Notes under the pieces: generated by a model
The model's database searches: none
What the model was told of the DNA's origin: nothing
Seen by the model: the letters and a program-made list of their open reading frames with translations, nothing else
Shown: positions 29,304 through 38,240 of the stretch, piece by piece
Numbering within the stretch: position 1 is the stretch's first letter
How the letters are laid out: every line of letters starts with the position of its first letter
Made by a program: the position numbers and the translations under genes
Assembly: GCF_008630495.1 (NCBI RefSeq)
Contig: NZ_VWOJ01000001.1
Span: 868,001-932,000 of the forward strand
DNA: 64,000 nucleotides
Origin: Alkalicaulis satelles
GTDB taxonomy: Bacteria > Pseudomonadota > Alphaproteobacteria > Caulobacterales > Maricaulaceae
Direction: 5' to 3'

Positions 29304-30641
29304 ATGTTCCGGTCTGACGCCGCGCCCTGGCGCGCCTTGCTTGCTGCTTTCGCTTCATCGGCCCTGCTTGTGCTGGCCGCCTGCGGCGAACGCGAGACGC
29401 CCGCGCCCGAGGCGCCACCCCCTGCGCCCGCGCCTGCCCCGGAACCGGCTGATGCGGCGCGCGGCCTGGACGCGGCCGGTGTGGCGGCTCTGGACGCAGC
29501 TTTGGCCGAGCTGGCCGCCAGCCAGGACCGGGCCGGCTTTGTGGCCGTCATCGCGCGTGACGGCGTGGTGCGCCATGTCAGCGCGGCCGGTTACGCCGAT
29601 ATCGAAGCGGGCCGGCCCATGACCGCCGACACGGTGGTGCGCATCGCCTCCATGACCAAGCCGGTGACGGCCGCCGCCATCATGATGCTGGCCGAGGACG
29701 GCGCTGTGTCGCTGGATGACCCGGTCGCGCGCTTCATCCCGTCTTTCGCCGGCGCGCGGGTGGCCAGCTCGCTCATGCATGACGAGCGCTATGACATCCC
29801 GACCGAAGCGCTGGCGCGGCCCATCACCATCGAGGATCTGCTCACCCACACCTCGGGCGTGGGCTATCTGTTTGATTACCGCACCCATCTGGGCGCGCTC
29901 TATATCGACCGCGACATCTACCGCGCCGATGGCCGAAGCCTGGCCGAGCGCATCGACGTGCTGGCCGGCCTGCCGCTCTATTTCCAGCCGGGCGAGCGCT
30001 GGTTCTATTCCTACTCCAATGACATTCTGGGCCAGGTGATCGCGGCCGCATCGGGCATGAGCGTGGAAGCCTTCATGCAGGCGCGCATCTTTGCGCCGCT
30101 GGGCATGGCCGACACCAGCTTCTTCCCCGATGAGGCCTTGAGCGAGCGCCTGGCGGCGCTCTACACCCATGACGAGGACGGCGCGCTCGTGCGCGTGGAG
30201 CGCACCCGCGATCTGGCCGTGCTGGCGCAGGTGGAGGCGGGCGGCGCGGGGCTGTTCTCCACGGCCAATGACTATATCCGCTTCGCCCAGATGCTGGCCA
30301 ATGGCGGGGAGCTGGACGGCGTGCGCGTTCTGTCCGCCGACAGCGTGGCGGCCATGACCACGCCCCATGTGGGCCTGGACCGCATGGGCGAGGAGCAGCA
30401 GCGCATCGGCCTGGCCTTCGGCTATTCGCTGGGGGTCTATGTCAATGGCGATGGCGGGCGCCTGCCCGGCGATTACGGCTGGGGCGGTTATTTCGACACC
30501 ATTTTCGCCGTCAGCCCGTCCACGGGCCTGGTCGCCGTGATGATGGCCCAGGAAGAGCCCGGACCCGGCACGCCGGACACCACCAGCGCCGGGGCCGCCT
30601 TCACCCGCCTGATCGGCGATCTGGTGACGCCCGAGAGCTGA
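29304..30641 (+). CDS. Serine hydrolase lipoprotein, beta-lactamase class C family
   Basis: A 445-residue lipoprotein: signal peptide with lipobox LAAC (Cys27), a proline/alanine-rich linker, then a penicillin-binding-protein-like serine hydrolase (PF00144 type). The SxxK motif is in RIASMTKPVTA and the tyrosine motif is YSYSNDILG; a late GWGGYFDT precedes the end. Such proteins include esterases, D-amino-peptidases and peptidoglycan-active enzymes; resistance function should not be assumed. AAAAGGGG is ahead of the ATG. Confidence 0.9.
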   Translation: MFRSDAAPWRALLAAFASSALLVLAACGERETPAPEAPPPAPAPAPEPADAARGLDAAGVAALDAALAELAASQDRAGFVAVIARDGVVRHVSAAGYADIEAGRPMTADTVVRIASMTKPVTAAAIMMLAEDGAVSLDDPVARFIPSFAGARVASSLMHDERYDIPTEALARPITIEDLLTHTSGVGYLFDYRTHLGALYIDRDIYRADGRSLAERIDVLAGLPLYFQPGERWFYSYSNDILGQVIAAASGMSVEAFMQARIFAPLGMADTSFFPDEALSERLAALYTHDEDGALVRVERTRDLAVLAQVEAGGAGLFSTANDYIRFAQMLANGGELDGVRVLSADSVAAMTTPHVGLDRMGEEQQRIGLAFGYSLGVYVNGDGGRLPGDYGWGGYFDTIFAVSPSTGLVAVMMAQEEPGPGTPDTTSAGAAFTRLIGDLVTPES

Positions 30642-30661
30642 TCACGCCAGAGCGGCCAAGC

Positions 30662-30693
30662 AAAACGGCCCCCGGATCGCATCCGGGGGCCGT
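30662..30693 (-). terminator. Intrinsic terminator of the PuuD-like gene
   Basis: A 13-bp perfect stem (30665-30677 with 30681-30693), 3-base loop, and AAAA on the left, which reads as a T-run only on the minus strand. It lies 25 bp past the end of the minus-strand gene. Confidence 0.85.
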
Positions 30694-30717
30694 GTGCGTT
30701 TCAAGGGCTGAACCCGG

Positions 30718-31326
30718 TCAGCCCAGCGTCTGGAAGCTCGCCATCGCCACCAGCATGGGCAGGGAGAGCAGGGTATTGGTGCGCGAGAACAGCATGGCCG
30801 TGCGCGCCGCCTTGGGCTTGGCGTCGGCGTCCGCATCCACGATGCCCAGGGCGATTTTCTGGTTCGGCCAGATCACGAACCAGACATTGAACGCCATGAT
30901 CAGGGCCAGCCACATGCCGATGCCCATGAAGATATGGCCCGGCGCAAACCCGCTCATGGCGCCCAGGCTCAATGTCTCCAGAAGATAATTCTTCTGCAGC
31001 GCCAGCAGCACGCCGGTGAGCACGGTGAAGGCCGCGCCCCAGCGGAACCAGAACAGGGCGGCGGGCGCGATATGCTTGCCCACCGCCGGCTTCAGCTCGT
31101 CGGGGATGGAGGGCATGGTGGGGATCTGGACGAAGTTGAAATACCACAACAGCCCGATCCACATGATGCCGGCCACCACATGGGTCCAGCGCAGAAGCGA
31201 CTCCAGCACTTGCGGTTCGCCCAGCCCGATGCCCTGCCCGGCCAGGATGTAGATGAAGAAAAACGCCAGAGCCAGCACGGTGGAGACCAGCACGGTCAGG
31301 CGCAGATTGGTCAGGAGGTTCGCCAT
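30718..31326 (-). CDS. Membrane protein with Urate_ox_N (PuuD N-terminal) domain only
   Basis: A 202-residue protein with about five membrane helices. WTHVVAGIMWIGLLWYFNF and the later PGHIFMGIGMWLALIMAFNVWFVIW (two helices) match the membrane part of urate hydroxylase PuuD. PuuD itself carries a C-terminal cytochrome c domain, which is absent: no CxxCH occurs. No other purine-catabolism gene is nearby except amn, 25 kb away. Histidines in the helices suggest heme binding. Annotation as a urate oxidase is therefore doubtful; an unknown redox or heme membrane protein is safer. Confidence 0.8.
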   Translation of the reverse strand: MANLLTNLRLTVLVSTVLALAFFFIYILAGQGIGLGEPQVLESLLRWTHVVAGIMWIGLLWYFNFVQIPTMPSIPDELKPAVGKHIAPAALFWFRWGAAFTVLTGVLLALQKNYLLETLSLGAMSGFAPGHIFMGIGMWLALIMAFNVWFVIWPNQKIALGIVDADADAKPKAARTAMLFSRTNTLLSLPMLVAMASFQTLG

Positions 31327-31399
31327 GGTAAGCCCCTGTCAGTTGTTGCGAATCATGGCGCCAGCATAGGGCAGAATGCCGCACCCGCGCCAGAGGGAG

Positions 31400-31441
31400 G
31401 CGAGTGACGGGGCGCGAACCGGCGGCCTCCGGCGCGACAGG
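31400..31441 (-). pseudogene. tRNA-Asp 3'-part fragment (decayed attachment-site-like repeat)
   Basis: These 42 bases match 34869-34910 in the intact tRNA-Asp at 38 positions, in the same orientation. The match runs from the anticodon loop (GTC kept) through the T arm to the acceptor 3' strand. The 5' half and the CCA end are missing, and one T-stem pair is broken, so it is not functional. It resembles the distal repeat left when an element integrates into a tRNA 3' end. Confidence 0.75.
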
Positions 31442-31509
31442 ACGCGGTCTTCCGCCGGCGCAAGACGGGCATGGCCCCTTCGCCATGTCACACTGGTGAC
31501 AGACGCCCC

Positions 31510-33414
31510 CTACCCGATCACACCGCGCTTGATCAGCTGTTCGATCACCTCTTCGGCGGCGGCCTCGGCGGTGATGTCGGCGGTTTTCAGGTGCAGGTCG
31601 GGCGCTTCGGGCGCCTCATAGGGGCTGTCGAAGCCGGTGAAATTCTTGATCTCGCCGGCTTTCGCCTTGCGGTAGAGCCCCTTGGGGTCGCGCGCCATGC
31701 AGGCTTCCAGAGGCGCGTCCACGAACACCTCGATGAACTCGCCCGGCTCGGCCATCTCGCGCACCATCATGCGCTCGGCCCGGAAGGGCGAGATGAAGGA
31801 GCAGGTCACGATCAGGCCGGCATCCACGAACAGTTTGGCCACCTCGCCGATGCGCCGGATATTCTCCACCCGGTCCACATCGGTGAAGCCCAGATCCCGG
31901 TTCAGCCCGTGGCGCACATTGTCGCCGTCCAGCGAATAGGTGTGCCGGCCGATGGCCGCCAGCTTCTGCTCGACCAGATTGGCGATGGTGGACTTGCCTG
32001 CGCCCGACAGGCCGGTGAACCAGAGAATGGCCGGCTTCTGGCCCTTCAGCTCGGAGCGGCGCGCCTTGGTGACGTCCATGGCCTGGGCGTGGACATTGCT
32101 CGCCCTGCGCAGGGAGAAGGCGATCATGCCTGCGGCCACGGTCTGGTGGGTGAAGCGGTCGATCAGGATGAAGGCGCCGGTCTCGCGCAGCTCGGCATAG
32201 GGATCAAACGCGATGGCGCGCGCGGTGGACAAATTGCACACCCCGATCTCGTTGAGCTGCAGGCTCACGCCCGGCTCGCGCTCGAACGTGTTGACGTTGA
32301 GCTTGTGCTTGAGCGTGGTGACGGAGACCGGCGTCACCTGGCCGCCGGCTTTGAGAAGATAGGTCCGCCCGGGCAGCATCTCCTCCTCGGCCATCCACAG
32401 GATTTCGGCGGCGAACTGGCCGGAGACGGCGGGGCGCGCCTTGGCGTCAGCCAGCATGTCGCCGCGGGCGATATCGATCTCGCGGTCCAGCACCAGGGTG
32501 ACCGCCTGGCCCGCGCCGGCGCTGTCGAGATCGCCGTCCGCCGTGACGATGCGCGCGATTTTCGCGGTCTTGCCGCTCTGGGCTGCGGCGATCTCGTCGC
32601 CCGGCGCGATGCGCCCTCCGGCGATGGAGCCGGAAAATCCGCGGAAATCGGCGTCGGGCCGGTTAACCCATTGCACCGGCATGCGGAAAGGATGATCGAG
32701 CGCCTCGGCGGCGTCGGTGTCGACGCTTTCCAGATGTTCCATCAGGGTCGGCCCGTCATGCCAGGCCATGTTGTCCGAGCGCTGGAAGATATTGTCGCCA
32801 TAGCGCGCCGAAATCGGGATCGGCGTGATGGTGTCGAAACCCAGCGCCTCGGCCACGCGCAGATAATCTGACACGATCTCGTGGAAGCGCGCGCGCAAAT
32901 GGCCGGCCAGATCCATCTTGTTGACCGCCAGCACAGCGTGGCGGATGCCCATCATGTCGGCGATCCAGGTGTGGCGCCGGGTCTGGGTCAGCACGCCCTT
33001 GCGCGCATCCACCAGGATGATGGCCAGATCGGCCGTCGAGGCGCCGGTGGCCATATTGCGCGTGTACTGCTCATGGCCGGGCGTGTCGGCGACGATGAAT
33101 TTGCGCTTTTCGGTGCTGAAAAAGCGGTAGGCCACATCAATGGTGATGCCCTGCTCGCGCTCGGCCTCAAGCCCATCCAGCAGCAGCGCGAAATCGATCT
33201 CGTTCTCGCCCGCCGTGCCGTGCTTTTTCGAATCGCGCTCCAGCGTGGCGATCTGGTCCTCGAACAACAGCTTGGAATCATAGAGCAGGCGGCCGATCAG
33301 GGTCGACTTGCCGTCATCCACCGAGCCGCAGGTGATGAAGCGCAACACGCCGCGCCCGCCCGCCCGGGTCAGGCGGTCGAGCAGGGCGGCGCGTTCGGGG
33401 GTCATGATATTCAT
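31510..33414 (-). CDS. cysNC: Bifunctional sulfate adenylyltransferase subunit 1 / APS kinase
   Basis: A 634-residue fusion. Residues 1-~440 are the CysN GTPase that powers ATP sulfurylase: P-loop [25 protein letters not shown], and NKMD, followed by two beta-barrel domains. Residues ~455-634 are APS kinase CysC: P-loop [12 protein letters not shown], and later [16 protein letters not shown] and FISPFRAER. Together they make APS and then PAPS from sulfate, GTP and ATP. The gene follows cysD with a 2-base gap, one operon. The genes for the later reduction steps are not in the window. Confidence 0.97.
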   Translation of the reverse strand: MNIMTPERAALLDRLTRAGGRGVLRFITCGSVDDGKSTLIGRLLYDSKLLFEDQIATLERDSKKHGTAGENEIDFALLLDGLEAEREQGITIDVAYRFFSTEKRKFIVADTPGHEQYTRNMATGASTADLAIILVDARKGVLTQTRRHTWIADMMGIRHAVLAVNKMDLAGHLRARFHEIVSDYLRVAEALGFDTITPIPISARYGDNIFQRSDNMAWHDGPTLMEHLESVDTDAAEALDHPFRMPVQWVNRPDADFRGFSGSIAGGRIAPGDEIAAAQSGKTAKIARIVTADGDLDSAGAGQAVTLVLDREIDIARGDMLADAKARPAVSGQFAAEILWMAEEEMLPGRTYLLKAGGQVTPVSVTTLKHKLNVNTFEREPGVSLQLNEIGVCNLSTARAIAFDPYAELRETGAFILIDRFTHQTVAAGMIAFSLRRASNVHAQAMDVTKARRSELKGQKPAILWFTGLSGAGKSTIANLVEQKLAAIGRHTYSLDGDNVRHGLNRDLGFTDVDRVENIRRIGEVAKLFVDAGLIVTCSFISPFRAERMMVREMAEPGEFIEVFVDAPLEACMARDPKGLYRKAKAGEIKNFTGFDSPYEAPEAPDLHLKTADITAEAAAEEVIEQLIKRGVIG

Positions 33415-33416
33415 GA

Positions 33417-34391
33417 TCAGAAATACCCCTCGCGCTTTTTCTTCTCCATGGACCCGGCCTCGTCATGATCGATCAGCCGGCCCGAGCGCTCCGAGGTGCG
33501 CGCGGTGAGCATTTCCATGACAATCGCCTCCACGCTGTCGGCATCGGACTCGATGGCGGCGGTCAGCGGATAGCAGCCCAAAGTGCGAAAGCGGATGCGG
33601 CGCATCTGCGGCGTCTCGCCCGGCTCAAACACGAAGCGATCATCATCGGCCATCAGGATCTGGCCATCACGCTCCACCACCGGGCGCTCGGCGGCCAGAT
33701 AGAGCGGCACGATGGGGATGTCCTCTTCCAGGATGTATTGCCAGATATCCAGCTCGGTCCAGTTGGACAGCGGGAAGACCCGGATGGATTCGCCCTTGCG
33801 GATGCGGGTGTTGTAGGTGCGCCAGAGCTCCGGGCGCTGATTGCGCGGGTCCCAGCCGTGATGGGCGTCGCGGAAGGAGAAGATGCGCTCCTTGGCGCGG
33901 CTTTTCTCCTCGTCCCGGCGCGCCCCGCCAAAGGCCGCGTCATAGCCGTGCCGGGTCATGGCTGCGCGCAGCGCCTCGGTCTTCATCACCTGGGTGTGCA
34001 GGCTGGAGCCCGAGGCAAACGGGCCGATGCCCCGCTTCAAGCCCTCTTCATTGATCTCCACGCGCATTTCCAGGCCCAGCGCCTCGGCCAGCGCGTCGCG
34101 ATAGGCGATCATGTCGCGGAATTTCCACGTCGTATCCACGTGCTGCAACGGGAAAGGCGGGCGCGAGGGGTAGAAAGCCTTCAGCGCCAGATGCAGCATC
34201 ACCGCTGAATCCTTGCCGATGGAGTAGAGCATGACAGGGTTGGCAAACTCGGCTGCCACCTCGCGCATGATGTGGATGCTTTCGGCCTCCAGCGCGGCCA
34301 GATGCGGCGACAGCGCCCGGGCGCGCCCCGCCGGAGCGACGCCCGTGAAGCGCGCCGCATAGGCGCTGATCTGGCTGGCGATGTCGCTCAT
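33417..34391 (-). CDS. cysD: Sulfate adenylyltransferase subunit 2
   Basis: The catalytic subunit of ATP sulfurylase, forming APS from ATP and sulfate in complex with CysN. A 324-residue N-type ATP pyrophosphatase with PP-loop [14 protein letters not shown], and family marks [12 protein letters not shown] and [23 protein letters not shown]. The C terminus ends in KKKREGYF, as in most CysD. The first ~20 residues before [15 protein letters not shown] are an alphaproteobacterial-type extension; a later start is possible. The ribosome-binding site is weak. Confidence 0.96.
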   Translation of the reverse strand: MSDIASQISAYAARFTGVAPAGRARALSPHLAALEAESIHIMREVAAEFANPVMLYSIGKDSAVMLHLALKAFYPSRPPFPLQHVDTTWKFRDMIAYRDALAEALGLEMRVEINEEGLKRGIGPFASGSSLHTQVMKTEALRAAMTRHGYDAAFGGARRDEEKSRAKERIFSFRDAHHGWDPRNQRPELWRTYNTRIRKGESIRVFPLSNWTELDIWQYILEEDIPIVPLYLAAERPVVERDGQILMADDDRFVFEPGETPQMRRIRFRTLGCYPLTAAIESDADSVEAIVMEMLTARTSERSGRLIDHDEAGSMEKKKREGYF

Positions 34392-34864
34392 CCGCTTGCC
34401 CCTACGCGTGCCTTCGCTCGGGCGTTGTTATCCTTGCCCACCGTAAAATGAAAGCCATCGCAAAGGGTTTTTGCCCAGCCGGGCAGCGTGGGGGCGCGTG
34501 TCAAGGTGGCGTCCCGCCCTTGCGAAGCCGTTCGCCGGCATCCTCCTGCGCCTGGCGGCAGCTTCATCCGGCCAGCACACGGTTTTGACCCGCAAATCGA
34601 CGCCAGGGCTTTGGCGCGCCATCACCACGCCAAGCCGGCGCCGAACGCGCCCAGCGCCATCTGGCCGATATCAGAGACTGCCCGAAAGCACCGGCGCACA
34701 ATCAATAGACCGCCCCCGAAACCTTGAAACCATTCGGCCATCTGTGTGAGGGGCCGCAAGGGCTCAGCTCACGGGCTCTTGCGCGATGCCGGCCCATAAG
34801 CGCGAACAGCCGCGAACGCCCTGCGGGAACAGGGGCAACGCGATTTACCGAGTGATTGAGAAAA
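34392..34864. other. Noncoding 473-bp stretch between cysD and tRNA-Asp
   Basis: I find no convincing gene, hairpin terminator or repeat. Short open frames on both strands lack ribosome-binding sites and family resemblance. It should contain the cysDNC promoter; no clear -35/-10 pair was found. It is the longest gene-free segment here and lies inside the segment bracketed by the tRNA-Asp repeat, so it may be the remains of deleted element DNA. Confidence 0.5.
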
Positions 34865-34941
<77 letters not shown>

Positions 34942-35054
34942 GTGGGTGGCCGGCGCGTGGCCGGGGAGCGCTTTCCTACTTTTGCTCCCGCCCCCGGTCA
35001 AGCGCGTTTGCGCGTGATCTGCAGACGGGACGCATCTTGAAGTCATGGCGGGCA

Positions 35055-35130
35055 TGGTGGGCGGTGACGGGATCGAACCGCCGACCCTCTCGGTGTAAAC
35101 GAGATGCTCTGCCAGCTGAGCTAACCGCCC
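35055..35130 (-). tRNA. tRNA-Val (TAC)
   Basis: A 76-base gene including an encoded CCA. The acceptor stem GGGCGGT/ACCGCCC pairs perfectly; the anticodon loop TTTACAC gives anticodon TAC between CTCGT/ACGAG-type stem arms; the T loop is TTCGATC. It lies upstream of tRNA-Asp on the same strand, 113 bases away, and just downstream of pheA. Confidence 0.98.
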
Positions 35131-35143
35131 TTGCCTTACTCCT

Positions 35144-36310
35144 TTAGCCTGCCCGGCTGGCTGGCTTCAACCGGTCTGATCCGTAAGAGCCCAGCCGGCG
35201 CACGGTGCTGGCGTGGCGGGCCAGGTGGTCGAGCGCGCGCGAGACGGCGGCGTCGCTCTCATGGCCTTCCAGATCGATGAAGAAAAGCTGCTCCCACGGC
35301 GCGCCGGGCACGGGCCGGCTTTCCAGCTTGGTCAGGCTCACCCCTTCGGTGCGGAAGCCCTCCAGCGCGCTGATCAGCGAGCCGGCCTCGTCGCTGGTGA
35401 TCACCACCAGCGAGGTCTTGCACGGCAGGAGCGGCGAGGCCGGCGCCGGATCAAGCGCCAGAGAGACAAAGCGGGTCTCGTTGCCGGCGAAGTCGGAGAT
35501 ATTGGGCTCGATCACATTGAGCCCGAACAGGCGCGCAGCGTCCGGGCTGCCGACGGCGGCTGCCGACGGGCCCTCGTCCAGCGCCCGCTCCAGCGCGCGG
35601 GTGGTGGAGGAGACCGGAACCTTCTTGAGGTCATGGCGCGCGTTGAGCCAGCGCTGGGCCTGGCGCAGCGCCTGGGGGTGGCCATAGACCGTGCGCACCA
35701 CGCCCACATCGCTGGATTTGCCCATCAGGGCGTGAACGATGCGCTGGTGATGCTCGCCGGCGATTTTCAGCCGGGTCTCGCGCAACAGGTCATAGACCTC
35801 CACGATGCCGCCCGTGGCGGTGTTCTCGATGGGCAGGAAGCCGTATTCGGCCTCGCCCGCCTCCACCGCCGCAAACACGGCCGCATAGTCGCGTTTGATC
35901 ACCGGCGCCACGCCTGAATAGCGCCCGGAATAATGGCTGTAGACCCCGAAATGGGAATAGCTGCCCGGCCCGCCCAGATAGGCCACGCGCGCCTCGGTCA
36001 GCAGCCGGTCGCCCGCGCGCGCATCCAGCCCGGCGCGCTGGCGGCGCAGGGAATCATCAATGATCGCCTGGAACAGCGTCTCCACGAAGCTGGCGTCCAG
36101 ACCCAGCTCGGTCCCCGCCGCCACGGCGCGCGTGATCACATCCTGCTCGCGCTCCACATCACGCACCGGGGTCTGCTCGCCCGCCTTGAGGGCGCCCAGC
36201 GCCTCGCCCAGACGCCGGCGCTCGGCGAGCAGCTTGATCAGCTCTCCATCAGCCCGGTCGATGGCCGCGCGCAGGGCGGCGCGTTCGTTTCGGGTCTCGG
36301 GCGGCGTCAT
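35144..36310 (-). CDS. pheA: Chorismate mutase / prephenate dehydratase (P-protein)
   Basis: A bifunctional enzyme converting chorismate through prephenate to phenylpyruvate for phenylalanine synthesis. The 388 residues comprise a chorismate mutase AroQ domain (about 1-95), a prephenate dehydratase domain (VAYLGGPGSYSHFGVYSHY, and SSTTRALERA) and a C-terminal ACT domain with GSLISALEGF and LTKLESRP, the phenylalanine-binding motif for feedback inhibition. The start at 36310 has AAGGAGA 7 bases upstream; longer frames run into the attenuator. Expression is probably controlled by the attenuator at 36325-36452. Confidence 0.96.
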   Translation of the reverse strand: MTPPETRNERAALRAAIDRADGELIKLLAERRRLGEALGALKAGEQTPVRDVEREQDVITRAVAAGTELGLDASFVETLFQAIIDDSLRRQRAGLDARAGDRLLTEARVAYLGGPGSYSHFGVYSHYSGRYSGVAPVIKRDYAAVFAAVEAGEAEYGFLPIENTATGGIVEVYDLLRETRLKIAGEHHQRIVHALMGKSSDVGVVRTVYGHPQALRQAQRWLNARHDLKKVPVSSTTRALERALDEGPSAAAVGSPDAARLFGLNVIEPNISDFAGNETRFVSLALDPAPASPLLPCKTSLVVITSDEAGSLISALEGFRTEGVSLTKLESRPVPGAPWEQLFFIDLEGHESDAAVSRALDHLARHASTVRRLGSYGSDRLKPASRAG

Positions 36311-36324
36311 GGGCGGTCTCCTTG

Positions 36325-36397
36325 AAAAGCAAAACCCCCGCCGGGCGGGCGGGGGCGGACTGGTCTTCATCTGTGCGCAGACGAGCTCAGCCAGTCC
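36325..36397 (-). promoter_or_regulatory. pheA transcription attenuator (terminator and antiterminator)
   Basis: On the minus strand an 8-bp perfect stem (36335-36342 with 36348-36355) is followed by TTTT, GC and TTTT (36325-36334), ending 15 bases before the pheA start. Directly ahead of it, CCAGTCC (36357-36363) can pair with GGACTGG at 36391-36397, inside the leader peptide gene just before its stop. G residues next to the latter arm can also pair with the terminator's C-rich arm, so the two structures exclude each other. Confidence 0.85.
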
Positions 36398-36452
36398 CCC
36401 CGGGACCGCCAAAATAGCTGAAAAGCCGATAGAAAGCCGTGCGCGTCATCAT
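36387..36452 (-). CDS. pheL: pheA leader peptide, Phe/Tyr-rich
   Basis: A 21-codon frame with AFYRLFSYF at residues 6-14: three Phe and two Tyr codons in eight consecutive positions (7-14), then GGPGGTG and TGA. It lies upstream of the pheA terminator and its stop follows the antiterminator arm. When charged tRNA-Phe is scarce the ribosome should stall on these codons, free the arm at 36391-36397 and prevent termination. No ribosome-binding site is seen before ATG 36452; an in-frame ATG at 36464 is an alternative. A possible -35 (TTGACC, 36484-36489) and weak -10 (36460-36465) would start the RNA at about 36453, so translation may be leaderless. Confidence 0.82.
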   Translation of the reverse strand: MMTRTAFYRLFSYFGGPGGTG

Positions 36453-36576
36453 GCGCTGCAGCATGGCGCAGGCGCGATTGTCCGGTCAAGCGCCAATTCG
36501 GACCGGCGTTGACACGCGCGCACAGGCGCCCTCCGAATCCCTGGCGGGCGCTGACGCCCTGCCGGGAGACCTGCTC

Positions 36577-37224
36577 ATGACCTTGCGCCTTCTCGCCCTG
36601 CCGCTGATCGCTGTGCTCGCCGCCTGCCAGAACCCTGCTGACGAAGGCGGCGCCGGCGTGACCGAAGAGACCCTGCCCAAAGCCGTGATCGAAACGGATA
36701 TGGGCGAGATCCGCATCGTGCTGCACGCCGGCAAGGCGCCGGTGAGCGTGGCCAATTTCCTGGCCCATGTGGAGGCGGGCACGTTTGAAGGCGGGTCGTT
36801 CTACCGGGTGGTGCGCGATGACAATGACCGGCCCGATATCGAGAACCCGATGAATCTCATCCAGGGCGGCTGGGGGTTTGAGGGCCTGCCCGAAGCGCAA
36901 GGCATCGCCCATGAGAGCACGGACATGACCGGCCTGTCCCATGTGCGCGGCGCGGTTTCCATGGGGCGCTATGATGTGGGCACGGCGACCACCGAGTTCT
37001 TCATCATGCTCAATGACACGCCCGGGCTCGACGCCGGCCCGGACGGGCGCAATCCCGGCGACGAGGCGGGCTATGCCGTGTTCGGTCAGGTGGTGGAGGG
37101 GATCGAGATCGCCGAGGCGATCATGAATGGCGCCGCCGGCGGCCATGAGGGCGCGCCCGAAGGCTTCGCCCATCAATTCCTGACAGAGCCTGTGACCATC
37201 CGTTCGATCCGGCGCGTGCGCTAG
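36577..37224 (+). CDS. Cyclophilin-type peptidyl-prolyl isomerase, lipoprotein
   Basis: A 215-residue cyclophilin with a lipoprotein signal (MTLRLLALPLIAVLAAC, Cys17), so likely anchored in the periplasm where it assists folding of exported proteins. Domain marks: VIETDMGEIRIVLHAGKAPVSV, GGSFYRVVRDD, AVSMGRYDVGTATTEFFIML and GYAVFGQVVEG. The classical FHRxI is FYRVV, as in several bacterial forms. GGGAGA stands 8 bases before the ATG. The stop overlaps the converging transferase gene in CTAG. Confidence 0.92.
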   Translation: MTLRLLALPLIAVLAACQNPADEGGAGVTEETLPKAVIETDMGEIRIVLHAGKAPVSVANFLAHVEAGTFEGGSFYRVVRDDNDRPDIENPMNLIQGGWGFEGLPEAQGIAHESTDMTGLSHVRGAVSMGRYDVGTATTEFFIMLNDTPGLDAGPDGRNPGDEAGYAVFGQVVEGIEIAEAIMNGAAGGHEGAPEGFAHQFLTEPVTIRSIRRVR

Positions 37225-38240
37225 CTCTGTGATCCGAGCGCCAGCCGTCCGGCCAGCATGTGCAGGACGGTGAGGATCGCGGTCCAGCCCCAGAACACAA
37301 GGAAGGGCGCGATGTCGGGCCCTTGCGCGGCGGCGAGCCCCGAGACCACGATCAGCACGCTCAGCCCGCCATAGGCCAGCGCAACGCGCCTGTGGCTCCA
37401 GCCTGCATCAATGAGGCGCTGATAGGCGTGCTCGCGATGGGCCATGAGCGAGAAGCGGCCATAACGCGCCCGGCGCAACAGGGTCAGAAGCACGTCGGCG
37501 AGAAACACCAGGATGAAGAGCGGCGCCAGCCACATCGATCCGGGCACGCCCTGCCCGGCCAGCGCCAGCGCGCCGCCCGCATACGCCGCCCCGGCGCCCA
37601 GCGCGCCCACATCGCCCGCAAACACTTTTGCCGGGGGCCAGTTGAACGCGGCGAAGCCTGCAAGACCTGCGGCCAGCGCGAAACCGATGATCACGCTGGC
37701 GTTGACGCCCGTGACCAGACCCGCCACCGCCAGCCCCAGGCTGGCCGGGATCATCACGGCGGGAAACATCCCGTCCGAGCCGTCCATGAAATTGACCGCA
37801 TTGACCGCCACGAACACGAACAGGGCCGAGCCCGCCCATCCGAGCCAGAGCGGCAGGCCCAGGGCGATATCGCCGTCCAGCGGAATATGGGTCACCGGCC
37901 CGGCCATAGCGGCCACGGCGATGCACAGGAAGACGCTGGCGAGGAATTTGCCGGCCTCGCCCAGCGTGATCAGATCATCGGCGAACCCCATCACCGCAAA
38001 CGCCGCCGCCAGGATGAGCAATCCCGCCAGCGGCCCGCCTGACAGCGCAAACGCGCTGGCCGCCAGCGCCCCGGCGCCCAGCCCGGCCATCACGCCCAGC
38101 CCGCCGGCGCGCGGCGTCGGCGCGCCATGACTGGAGCGCGCATTGGGCATGTCGAGCACGCCTGCGCGCCAGGCCAGCGCCGTCACGCCCGCACTGGCGA
38201 TGAGGCTGGCGGCCAGGATTGAGAGGATCACCGCGATCAC
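37221..38240 (-). CDS. MraY/WecA-family polyprenyl-phosphate sugar-1-phosphate transferase
   Basis: A 339-residue membrane enzyme with about ten helices, transferring a UDP-sugar phosphate to undecaprenyl phosphate, the first step of O-antigen, capsule or teichoic-type glycan synthesis. Catalytic motifs: GFADDL (metal-binding aspartates), NAVNFMDGSDG, KVFAGDVGALGAG and MAHREHAYQRL. The last loop is of the WecA/WbpL type rather than MraY, because MraY would sit in the mur cluster. The GTG start overlaps the ispE stop by 4 bases. Confidence 0.9.
   Translation of the reverse strand: MIAVILSILAASLIASAGVTALAWRAGVLDMPNARSSHGAPTPRAGGLGVMAGLGAGALAASAFALSGGPLAGLLILAAAFAVMGFADDLITLGEAGKFLASVFLCIAVAAMAGPVTHIPLDGDIALGLPLWLGWAGSALFVFVAVNAVNFMDGSDGMFPAVMIPASLGLAVAGLVTGVNASVIIGFALAAGLAGFAAFNWPPAKVFAGDVGALGAGAAYAGGALALAGQGVPGSMWLAPLFILVFLADVLLTLLRRARYGRFSLMAHREHAYQRLIDAGWSHRRVALAYGGLSVLIVVSGLAAAQGPDIAPFLVFWGWTAILTVLHMLAGRLALGSQS

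Noticed and set aside
29304-30641. Second true beta-lactamase
   Set aside because: Class C-family serine hydrolases with SxxK and YxN motifs are mostly esterases or peptidases; a lipoprotein anchor and the general motifs do not support resistance function. The same applies to the gene at 58146.
30665-30693. Terminator for the plus-strand serine hydrolase
   Set aside because: The T-run occurs only on the minus strand, so the hairpin serves the PuuD-like gene.
34801-34840. SOS-like GAAC repeats upstream of tRNA-Asp
   Set aside because: The GAAC words are spaced by 6 and 9 bases, not 7, and precede no repair gene.
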